Assembly: GCF_947241125.1 (NCBI RefSeq)
Contig: NZ_OX365700.1
Span: forward strand, 3,008,001 to 3,072,000
Reading direction: 5' to 3'
Length of the DNA: 64,000 bases
Source: Nitrospira tepida
Lineage (GTDB): Bacteria; Nitrospirota; Nitrospiria; Nitrospirales; Nitrospiraceae
The position numbers were made by a program, and so were the translations under genes. Shown here one piece after another: positions 1-5,873 of the stretch. The notes under the pieces are model-generated. The model made no database searches, was not told the DNA's origin, and worked only from the letters and a program-made list of their open reading frames with translations. Every line of letters starts with the position of its first letter. Position 1 is the first letter of the stretch.

Positions 1-60
1 TCGATCGGGCGGCGCGACCGGTGGCGAGGACGAGCGTGATGGCCGGGGATCATGCGACAT
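1..60 (-). CDS. Possible 5' end of a gene cut by the window edge
   Basis: An open frame on the minus strand starts at an ATG (58-60), 22 bases after the stop of the pseudopilin gene, and runs off the window after 20 codons. The visible residues are rich in serine, proline and arginine (begins MSHDPRPSRSSSPP), which identifies no family. A GTG overlapping the pseudopilin stop opens another frame through the same bases, so even the frame is uncertain. By context it could be another part of the secretion or pilus machine. Confidence 0.3.
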   Translation of the reverse strand, partial: MSHDPRPSRSSSPPVAPPDR

Positions 61-82
61 GGAGGTGGATAACCTCGGCGGT

Positions 83-499
83 TCACCAACGGTTGTACGG
101 CACGCCGTTGCTGCCGATAAGATCCGATCCTGAATACACATCGAAGACGCCTCCCTCGACCGGCTCGAGAATTTGCTGCCAGGTGGACGAGGATTGCGTG
201 AACGGATCGACGGGAACCGCTCGCAGGTATCCGGCTCGGACCAGCTCATCCAATGATCCCGGATATTTGCCTTGGTCCGCTCGATGTTGGTCCAGCACAT
301 CCCGCATCGTAAACAGATCCTGCCGCAACGCCGCTTCCTTCGCCTTGACGGAAGCCGCTTGATAGGAGGGGGCCGCGAGCGTCGCCAAGATCCCCACGAC
401 CGACAAGACCGTCATGAGCTCGATCAGGGTGAAGCCACGCTCCGCGCGCCGCCGTGGATCACCGGCCCCGGCGTCACCAATCTTTATACTTGGTGCCAT
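83..499 (-). CDS. Pseudopilin / prepilin-like protein (GspG type)
   Basis: The protein has a short basic leader ending in the prepilin peptidase site G-FTLIE, followed by a roughly 20-residue hydrophobic helix (LMTVLSVVGILATLAAP). This is the class III signal of type IV pilins and type II secretion pseudopilins. The globular part contains the GspG-like elements YP.SLDELV..GYL and VPVDPF. It should be inserted in the inner membrane and assembled into a pseudopilus. The ATG at 499 gives a 21-residue leader; an ATG at 535 is also possible but overlaps the upstream gene by 62 bases. It overlaps the end of the upstream pseudopilin gene and follows the secretin. Family is clear; whether it serves secretion or a pilus cannot be decided here. 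Confidence 0.82.
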   Translation of the reverse strand: MAPSIKIGDAGAGDPRRRAERGFTLIELMTVLSVVGILATLAAPSYQAASVKAKEAALRQDLFTMRDVLDQHRADQGKYPGSLDELVRAGYLRAVPVDPFTQSSSTWQQILEPVEGGVFDVYSGSDLIGSNGVPYNRW

Positions 500-980
500 C
501 CAGCGCCACTTCTTCGCTCTTCGTGGAGACGTCATAGATGTCCGTGCCGCACCACGAATCGGCCGTGGGAGGGTCCTGGTAGCAACGGAGCCGCCATTCG
601 TTCTTGCCCGTCAACGGATCGACCGGAATGGCCCGCAAGTACCGCCGCACCGCCACCCCCTTCACGGTCGCCTCCTGGCTCGTCAACTCGACCCCGAGCA
701 AGGCGCGCAGGGATTTCGGATACCCATAGGGGCCGCTCACGTCCCGGCAGGTCAGCTTGTTCTTGATGCATTGCACCCCGAGCAAGGTGTCGCCCTCGCG
801 GTTCCATTCGGTCTTGAAGAGATCAATCGCCGCGCGCATGACGCGCAAGTGCTGCCGGAGCTCCAGTTCCTTGCCGCGCTTCACGGAGACCCGATGCAGC
901 GGCACCGCCACCGACGCCAGCACGGAGAGGATCGTCACCGTCACCAGCAATTCCAGCAATGTGACGCCGGAATCCTTCAT
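474..980 (-). CDS. Pseudopilin (GspG-like) with DPLTGK motif
   Basis: The N-terminus MKDSGVTLLELLVTVTILSV is a short leader plus prepilin cleavage site (G-VTLLE) and hydrophobic helix. The soluble domain has the motifs YPKSLRALL and AIPVDPLTGKNEW, the segment that is most conserved in major pseudopilins of GspG type. Four cysteines in the C-terminal half could form disulfides. The chosen ATG at 980 overlaps the secretin stop codon as ATGA, so translational coupling is likely; a longer frame exists upstream but would lie inside the secretin gene. Predicted length is 168 residues, normal for the family. Confidence 0.87.
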   Translation of the reverse strand: MKDSGVTLLELLVTVTILSVLASVAVPLHRVSVKRGKELELRQHLRVMRAAIDLFKTEWNREGDTLLGVQCIKNKLTCRDVSGPYGYPKSLRALLGVELTSQEATVKGVAVRRYLRAIPVDPLTGKNEWRLRCYQDPPTADSWCGTDIYDVSTKSEEVALDGTKYKDW

Positions 981-3310
981 CGCACCCGGACGATGGCCAT
1001 GCGTTCGGCGGCCCCCGCCGACGGCCATTCGACCTGCACCGAGGACACGCCCGCGGCCTTGGCCGCGAACGTCAACAGCGCGACCTCGCCCGCGGCCGTT
1101 CCGGCCTTGGACGGCGGCAAGACTTTGACCGCCACCATCCCGGCTTCTCCGGGCGACGAATCATCCAGCAAGACCGAGCCTCCCCGGTTCTTGAACGCCT
1201 GCGACTCCTGAATGAGCCGCAAGGTCAGGATGGCCGGGTCGAAGAGGATCTTGACCGATTCCGACGCCGCCGCCTTGACGTCCTGTCCCACCAGACTCAA
1301 CCGAATATCCTCGCCCACGCGCGCCGTCACATCCTTCACCCTGATTCCGGTCCGCGACGGCTCCTGCGCCGCCGTCCCGGTGGACGGCGGCGCGACGCTC
1401 GGCCGCGCCCCCTCCTCGAGCGGGACCGCCGGCCGCGTGGGGTCGCCCGGCAGATCCATCCGCAGGGAGGTCCTGCGGGCCGCCGAAGAAAACATCGGTT
1501 TGGTCGTGTAGATGCTGTCGGTGCCGGACCAGAACACCTGGTTGTGCAGGCCCGGCACGTGCGCCGGATCGAGAATGCGCGGGGTGATCGTGAGAATCAC
1601 CTCCGTGGTCACGCGCTCGGTTTGGAAGGAACTGAAGAAGTTGCCGATGACCGGCAGGTCCCCCAGCCAGGGAACGGTCACGCGCACCTTTCGGTCTTCC
1701 TCCTGAATCAGCCCGGCCAGCACGATCGTTTCGCCGTCCTTCATGCTCAAGGTCGTCTCGGCGCTTCGATTGCCGAACCGAAACTGCTCGATCGGCGGCG
1801 AGGCCTGGAGCAACACCTTGTCGCCGATCCGGATGACCTCGATCTTCATCTTCAAGGAGAGGTCGTGCGAGAGCCGGATCGACGGCTCGACGGTCAGCTT
1901 GACGCCGGTATCGCGGAATTCCACCGAGGTGACGGTCGAGGTCGTCGGCACCGCGCCGGTCGTGGCCTGGCCGGGCAGCACGTTCGTCGTGGACAGGAGA
2001 ATCGGCTGCTTGTCGCCGATGTTGACCTCGCCCTTGCGGTTGTTGACCACGCGCAGCTTGGGCGAGGCGAGCGTCTTGGCGTCCGTCACCGACTTGAAGA
2101 AATCCAGGACGATGTTCGTCGGCAGCTTGAACAGGAAGCTGTCCTGCCCGAGGCTCGTCAGTTGCCGGTAGGTGAACTGCTGGGCCAAGTCCCCCGCGAT
2201 CGACCCGGTGAAGCCCGGCGGGACGATCGCCATGCCCGCCTGCTTGGGAAACGTGAGCCCGTACTTTTCCGCCTTGGTCCGATTGACCTCCAGCACCTCG
2301 ACATCGAAGATGACCTCCGGCTCTTCGCGGTCGTTGGCGGTGATGATGCGCTCGGCCAGCTCCACCTTCTCCGGGGTGTCGCGGATCACGATGGTGTTGA
2401 TCTGCTCGTTGGCATGGAGGCGCTTCGTGTCCAGCATGGTCCTGAGCAGCGCCAGCATGTCCTTGGCCTTCGTGTGGGACAGGTAGAAGGTCCGGATCAT
2501 GAGATCCTGATATTGTTCCTGCTTCTGCTTCGTATTCGGGCTGATCAGCAACATCTGCGGGCCGACGCGGCGCGAGAAGAGGCTGTTGCTGTTCAGGATC
2601 AGCTCCAAGGCTTCGTCGAACGGCGTGGCTTCGATGGCGATGCTGACCGGATCGTTGCGCACGTCCTTGTCGAACACGATGTTCATGCCGCCGATCTTCG
2701 CGAGACTTTCCAGCACCTCCTTCAGCCCCGCGCCCTTGAACTTAAGCGTCACCGGTTGCGCCAGGGGATCATCCCGCTTGTCCGCTTCCTCCTGTTCGCT
2801 GAGCCGGGAGATGCCTTCCGAGGCCTTATCCGAAGCCGGGTCCAACTCGGCCGCGTGCGTATAGGCCTGGAAGGCATCCTCTCTCCGGCCGAGCTGGACC
2901 AGCTTCTCCGCTTCGCGCACCCGGTCTCTGGCTTCCTTGAGCCGCAATCCTTCGGTCAACCCGTCCTGGTGCGCGCGGTTCATGGGCTCGAGCGTCAGCG
3001 CGCGCTTGAACGCCTCGACCGCCGGTTCAATCTGCCGCTCCTTCAAATAGGTCCGGCCCTGCTCTTCATACTTCGCCGCGGTGCGCTCCCGCGCCAGCTC
3101 AAATTTGTGCTGGAGCGAGGCATTGAACGGATCGTCCTTGAGCGCAAGTTGATAGGCGGTCATGGCCTCTTCCCAACTGCCGGAGGCCATGAACTGGTCG
3201 CCGCGCCGCGGATCGACCGCCGTCAGCGACGCGCAGCCGAACAGGGTCAGCATCAGGAGGGCCGATGTCGAAAGGACCGGGATGGGTCGCGTCGAACGGC
3301 GAGCGGGCAA
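977..3310 (-). CDS. Secretin (GspD/PilQ family) lipoprotein with TPR repeats and C-terminal cohesin-like domain
   Basis: The protein begins with a lipoprotein signal (LLMLTLFGC), then TPR repeats at about residues 40-165. A secretin/TonB short N-terminal domain follows (about 185-260, VTLKFKGAGLKEVLESLAK), then secretin N modules. The secretin core is at about 430-600 and ends in the signature VPWLGDLPVIGNFF. The last 120 residues resemble a cohesin domain (VTARVGEDIRLSL to the C-terminus). It should form an outer-membrane channel for a type II secretion or pilus machine. There is no ATG near the 5' end. TTG at 3310 is preferred over TTG at 3322 because GAGGTG lies six to eight bases upstream of it. 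Two pseudopilin genes follow with overlapping ends. Confidence 0.9.
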   Translation of the reverse strand: MPARRSTRPIPVLSTSALLMLTLFGCASLTAVDPRRGDQFMASGSWEEAMTAYQLALKDDPFNASLQHKFELARERTAAKYEEQGRTYLKERQIEPAVEAFKRALTLEPMNRAHQDGLTEGLRLKEARDRVREAEKLVQLGRREDAFQAYTHAAELDPASDKASEGISRLSEQEEADKRDDPLAQPVTLKFKGAGLKEVLESLAKIGGMNIVFDKDVRNDPVSIAIEATPFDEALELILNSNSLFSRRVGPQMLLISPNTKQKQEQYQDLMIRTFYLSHTKAKDMLALLRTMLDTKRLHANEQINTIVIRDTPEKVELAERIITANDREEPEVIFDVEVLEVNRTKAEKYGLTFPKQAGMAIVPPGFTGSIAGDLAQQFTYRQLTSLGQDSFLFKLPTNIVLDFFKSVTDAKTLASPKLRVVNNRKGEVNIGDKQPILLSTTNVLPGQATTGAVPTTSTVTSVEFRDTGVKLTVEPSIRLSHDLSLKMKIEVIRIGDKVLLQASPPIEQFRFGNRSAETTLSMKDGETIVLAGLIQEEDRKVRVTVPWLGDLPVIGNFFSSFQTERVTTEVILTITPRILDPAHVPGLHNQVFWSGTDSIYTTKPMFSSAARRTSLRMDLPGDPTRPAVPLEEGARPSVAPPSTGTAAQEPSRTGIRVKDVTARVGEDIRLSLVGQDVKAAASESVKILFDPAILTLRLIQESQAFKNRGGSVLLDDSSPGEAGMVAVKVLPPSKAGTAAGEVALLTFAAKAAGVSSVQVEWPSAGAAERMAIVRVR

Positions 3311-3356
3311 GACACACCTCAACCGAGTGTCAACGGAACAGAATCGACATTTTCGA

Positions 3357-3384
3357 ATTCTAACAAATCACTCCCGGCTCGCAA
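3357..3384 (-). promoter_or_regulatory. Candidate sigma-70-like promoter for the secretin operon
   Basis: On the minus strand TTGCGA (3379-3384) is followed after 16 bases by TAGAAT (3357-3362), about 45 bases upstream of the chosen TTG start. The hexamers match the sigma-70 consensus at four and five of six positions. The spot lies between the dehydrogenase stop and the secretin, where a promoter would be expected. This is pattern matching only. Confidence 0.4.
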
Positions 3385-3429
3385 GGAATGCCGACTTTGA
3401 TGCGATCGGAAGAAGTGAGGCGAGGACGA

Positions 3430-3490
3430 GAATGGGGAATGAGGAATGAGGAATTAGAAATGAGGAATGAAGAATGAAGAATGAAGAGGG
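3430..3490. repeat. GAATGA-type simple tandem repeat
   Basis: The stretch is built from imperfect 7-base units of the form GAATGAG or GAATGAA, seen about eight times, followed by a purine-rich G/A tract up to about 3526. It fills the gap between the dehydrogenase stop and the secretin promoter. No gene or stem-loop is visible in it. Confidence 0.8.
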
Positions 3491-3534
3491 AGGAGGGCGC
3501 AGAACCAGAGGAGGAAAGAGCGAATCCACCTCCT

Positions 3535-4833
3535 TTATAACCGCCAGTAGGCAATGGTTGGCGGGATCGTCTTCGCATCGAGACAAGCCTTGACGTCGAT
3601 CAACACCCCCTCCGACGGCGCCCGCAGCACCGCCAAGAGCTTCGGCGCTCCCATGTCCAGATAGGCGGTGTGCGCGACGGCCAGGATCAGCGCATCCACG
3701 TTCGTGATCTGCTCCCACGGCATCAAATGAATGCCGTATTCCGCCACCGCTTCCTCGGCCTCCGCCAGCGGGTCATGCACCAGGACCTCCACGCCGAAAT
3801 CGCGCAACTCGCGGATGATATCCGGCACGCGGCTGTTCCGCAGATCCGGCACGTTCTCTTTGAAGGTGAGGCCCAGCACCCCCACACGGAGCTGTTTCAT
3901 GGGGCGATCGACCCGGCCCAAGAGTTTGATCGTCTTTTCGGCCACGAATTTACCCATCCCATTGTTGATGCGCCGTCCGGCGAGAATCACCTGGGGATGG
4001 TAGCCGACCGATTCCGCTTTGGCCGTCAAGTAATAGGGGTCCACCCCGATGCAGTGGCCGCCGACCAGGCCCGGCGTGAATTTCAAGAAGTTCCATTTGG
4101 TTCCGGCCGCCTCGAGCACCGACTTGGTATCGATGCCGAGCCGGTCAAAGATCAACGCCAGCTCATTCATCAGGGCGATATTCAAATCGCGCTGGGTATT
4201 CTCGATCACCTTGGCCGCTTCCGCCACGCGGATGCTCGACGCGCGGTGAATGCCGGCCTTCACCACCAGGGCATAGGTGTTGGCCACGATCTCCAACGTC
4301 TCCTCGTCCTGGGCGGAGACGACCTTGACGATCGTTTCCAGCGTATGGGCCTTGTCTCCCGGATTGATGCGTTCGGGCGAATAGCCGATCTTGAAATCAA
4401 CGCCGCATGTGAGTCGGGAACGTTTCTCCAGGATGGGCCGGCAGATTTCCTCGGTCGCCCCGGGGTAGACGGTCGATTCATAGACGACAATCGCGCCCCG
4501 CGACAGGTTGTCGCCGATCAGTTCCGAGGCCATCCGCAACGCCTTCATGTCGGGCTGGAGCGCGTCGTCGATCGGCGTCGGCACCGCCACAATGATGAAG
4601 TCGGCGGCCTTCAAATCCGACGGTTCAGCCGTATAGGTCACTCGTGAGGCCTGAAGGTCGGCCGGCGAGACCTCGCGTGTTCGGTCGATGCCGCGGCGCA
4701 GCTCCTCGATTTTCGTCTTATCGATGTCAAAGCCGATGACAGGAGTCTGCTTGCCGAACGCGACCGCAATCGGCAACCCGACGTACCCCAGGCCGACCAC
4801 CGCAATCTGCCGAGCAACCCGCGACTGACTCAT
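3535..4833 (-). CDS. tviB: UDP-N-acetylhexosamine 6-dehydrogenase (TviB/WbpA type)
   Basis: This is a nucleotide-sugar dehydrogenase of the three-domain UDP-glucose/GDP-mannose dehydrogenase family. It has the Rossmann motif GLGYVG near the N-terminus. The central PERINPGDK segment is typical of enzymes acting on UDP-GlcNAc or UDP-ManNAc, and GLVGGHCIGVDPYYL carries the catalytic cysteine. It would oxidise a UDP-N-acetylhexosamine to the uronic acid for surface glycan synthesis in the cytoplasm. Three ATGs lie close together; the third (4833) is chosen because GGAGG lies eight bases upstream. That Shine-Dalgarno sequence is part of a structured repeat. A UDP-GlcNAc 2-epimerase gene at 34.9 kb could feed it. 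GlcNAc versus ManNAc specificity is not resolved. Confidence 0.9.
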   Translation of the reverse strand: MSQSRVARQIAVVGLGYVGLPIAVAFGKQTPVIGFDIDKTKIEELRRGIDRTREVSPADLQASRVTYTAEPSDLKAADFIIVAVPTPIDDALQPDMKALRMASELIGDNLSRGAIVVYESTVYPGATEEICRPILEKRSRLTCGVDFKIGYSPERINPGDKAHTLETIVKVVSAQDEETLEIVANTYALVVKAGIHRASSIRVAEAAKVIENTQRDLNIALMNELALIFDRLGIDTKSVLEAAGTKWNFLKFTPGLVGGHCIGVDPYYLTAKAESVGYHPQVILAGRRINNGMGKFVAEKTIKLLGRVDRPMKQLRVGVLGLTFKENVPDLRNSRVPDIIRELRDFGVEVLVHDPLAEAEEAVAEYGIHLMPWEQITNVDALILAVAHTAYLDMGAPKLLAVLRAPSEGVLIDVKACLDAKTIPPTIAYWRL

Positions 4834-4841
4834 TCCCATAT

Positions 4842-4915
4842 CCTCCATACCAAGCTTTGCTTGAACCGGTGCCTCTTTATCGTCTTATCGTATCTGCCGG
4901 CACCGGAGAAACACC
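4842..4915 (-). repeat. Structured repeat, complete copy 1 (leader of the dehydrogenase gene)
   Basis: The copy has two stems. A short one pairs CAAGC (4851-4855) with GCTTG (4859-4863) around TTT. A long one pairs ACCGGTGC C (4865-4873) with GGCACCGG (4899-4906). It ends in GGAGAAACACC. Read on the minus strand the stems lie directly upstream of the dehydrogenase, and the outer edge (4842-4846) supplies the GGAGG ribosome site. Confidence 0.75.
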
Positions 4916-4940
4916 TTCAGTGCTTCTCTTCGCCTTCCTC

Positions 4941-4967
4941 ATACCAACCTTCGGTTGACCCGGCGGC
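4941..4967 (-). repeat. Structured repeat, partial copy 2
   Basis: The copy keeps the head of the element. The short stem reads CAACC/GGTTG (4945-4949 and 4953-4957) instead of CAAGC/GCTTG, a compensated G-C to C-G change. The distal arm of the long stem is missing. Confidence 0.7.
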
Positions 4968-4987
4968 TCATCGGGCGCAGCCCCTCT

Positions 4988-5054
4988 ATACCAAGCTTCG
5001 CTTGATCCGCCGGCTATTCATCGTTGTATTGTAACTGGGCCGGCGGAGAAGCAC
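4988..5054 (-). repeat. Structured repeat, complete copy 3
   Basis: The short stem is CAAGC/GCTTG (4992-4996, 5000-5004). The long stem is TCCGCCGGC (5006-5014) with GCCGGCGGA (5039-5047), nine perfect pairs. Its sequence differs from copy 1 at several positions yet still pairs fully. The GGAGAAGCACC tail is kept. Confidence 0.75.
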
Positions 5055-5083
5055 CCTACATGGTTCCGTTCTTTTTCATATGC

Positions 5084-5128
5084 TGCCGGAGAAACGCCTG
5101 CATACCAAGCTTTGCTTGAACCGGTGCC
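5084..5128 (-). repeat. Structured repeat, partial copy 4
   Basis: A tail-like piece (GCCGGAGAAACGCC) is followed by a head with the CAAGC/GCTTG stem (5106-5110, 5114-5118) and ACCGGTGCC. The second arm of the long stem is absent downstream. Confidence 0.65.
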
Positions 5129-5674
5129 AATATACCAACGCCGACAAGACGAGACGGCTTGCGTCCGAGGAGCAACACATAGCACAGCCCAAAGACGAGT
5201 GGAAGCGAAATGGACGATTCACAGTCCCAATCCCTGCGCTGGACCGGCCGGCTGTGCAAAGGAGGCCATTCAGGGGACGGTCTCTCGAACCGCTTTGATT
5301 CGTTCGGCTTGAAGCAGAGACCCATTGAACTCTCCAGCCTACAGGTCGTACAGCGATGTACGGGAGCAAGCCCCTCGGTCCTCCCGACCAACAGTTCCAT
5401 CCCAGCCAAAAATCCCCTGGCAATTTTTGGTAACCGATTGATATATTGCCGAATCTTAAACCGACCCCTTCTCGCATTCGCGGACAAGGTTCAGAACGAG
5501 TCAGCGGCACTTGTTTTGCTTTACACACAACGAAAAATGGAAGTATTTCAGACAAAATTTCGTCCTCGTGAATGTGTCATCTAATAAGCAAAGAAAAGAA
5601 AGACAACCTCATCCACCTGCGGGGCATGTGGACGACGACAGATTGAACGAGCAGAACGCATAGCGAGCTTCGTC

Positions 5675-5770
5675 GCGTGACAAGGGCAAACCGCCTGTAA
5701 AGGCGGGACGCAAAGCTAAGAGACCCCAGCGGGATCACGAGAGACCCGACGGTCAGTCTGGCTGCCACGC
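5675..5770 (+). promoter_or_regulatory. GEMM class I riboswitch aptamer (cyclic di-GMP or related dinucleotide)
   Basis: The diagnostic core is present: GGGCAAACC, then a stem CCGCCT/AGGCGG (5691-5696, 5701-5706) closed by the GNRA tetraloop GTAA, then GGGACGCAAAGC. The second half ends in TGGCTGCC, the expected counterpart of the conserved 3' strand. The outer stem P1a pairs GCGTG (5675-5679) with CACGC (5766-5770). This layout is that of the class I cyclic di-GMP aptamer. Some members bind cyclic AMP-GMP instead, and I do not assign the ligand. It lies about 100 bases upstream of a secreted matrix-type protein, fitting second-messenger control of surface structures. Confidence 0.9.
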
Positions 5771-5841
5771 TGGCTCGATGGGTGACTTCGGTAACCTGCA
5801 TGTGTCTTTCCCCTGCAGTTACCCAAACGAGCGTGGTAGCC
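5760..5841 (+). promoter_or_regulatory. Riboswitch expression platform with alternative long-range helix
   Basis: GGCTGCCACGC (5760-5770), the 3' end of the aptamer, is complementary (with one G-T pair) to GCGTGGTAGCC (5831-5841). This helix would use the same CACGC that closes P1a, so the two folds exclude each other. Nested inside is a hairpin GGTAAC(C)TGCA/TGCAGTTACC (about 5790-5823). No T tract follows, which argues against a simple terminator. The AAGGAGG ribosome site begins at 5858, 17 bases after the helix, so control of translation is the simpler reading. Confidence 0.65.
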
Positions 5842-5873
5842 GGCGCCAGATGTAACCAAGGAGGACCGGAACC

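Larger units (their letters stand above)
4834..5674. other. Long non-coding region between divergent genes
   Basis: This stretch holds four copies or partial copies of a structured repeat (listed separately) up to about 5128. From there to the riboswitch I recognise nothing. Open frames exist on both strands around 5056-5584, but they are rich in Arg, Cys, Ser and Trp, match no family I know and run through the repeats, so they are treated as non-coding. An imperfect hairpin (TCCAC..TGC/GCA..GTGGA) lies near 5610-5630 and has no T tract on the plus strand. Confidence 0.6.

Noticed and set aside
1544-3400. A 618-codon open frame on the plus strand opposite the secretin
   Set aside because: It is antisense to a clearly recognised secretin, has a composition dominated by Arg, Leu, Asp and Gly and matches no family. 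GC-rich codon bias on the real strand keeps this frame free of stops.
3670-4647. A long plus-strand frame opposite the UDP-sugar dehydrogenase
   Set aside because: The minus strand encodes a complete dehydrogenase with all motifs; the plus frame is a shadow.
5056-5584. Overlapping frames of 120-160 codons on both strands
   Set aside because: They contain the repeat elements, have unusual composition with many Arg, Cys, Ser and Trp, lack ribosome sites and resemble no protein family. A decayed gene cannot be excluded.
5640-5672. Possible promoter just upstream of the riboswitch (TTGAAC)
   Set aside because: No acceptable -10 hexamer was found at suitable spacing, so no promoter is claimed.
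5785-5845. Intrinsic terminator in the riboswitch leader
   Set aside because: Strong hairpins exist but none is followed by a T run on the plus strand.
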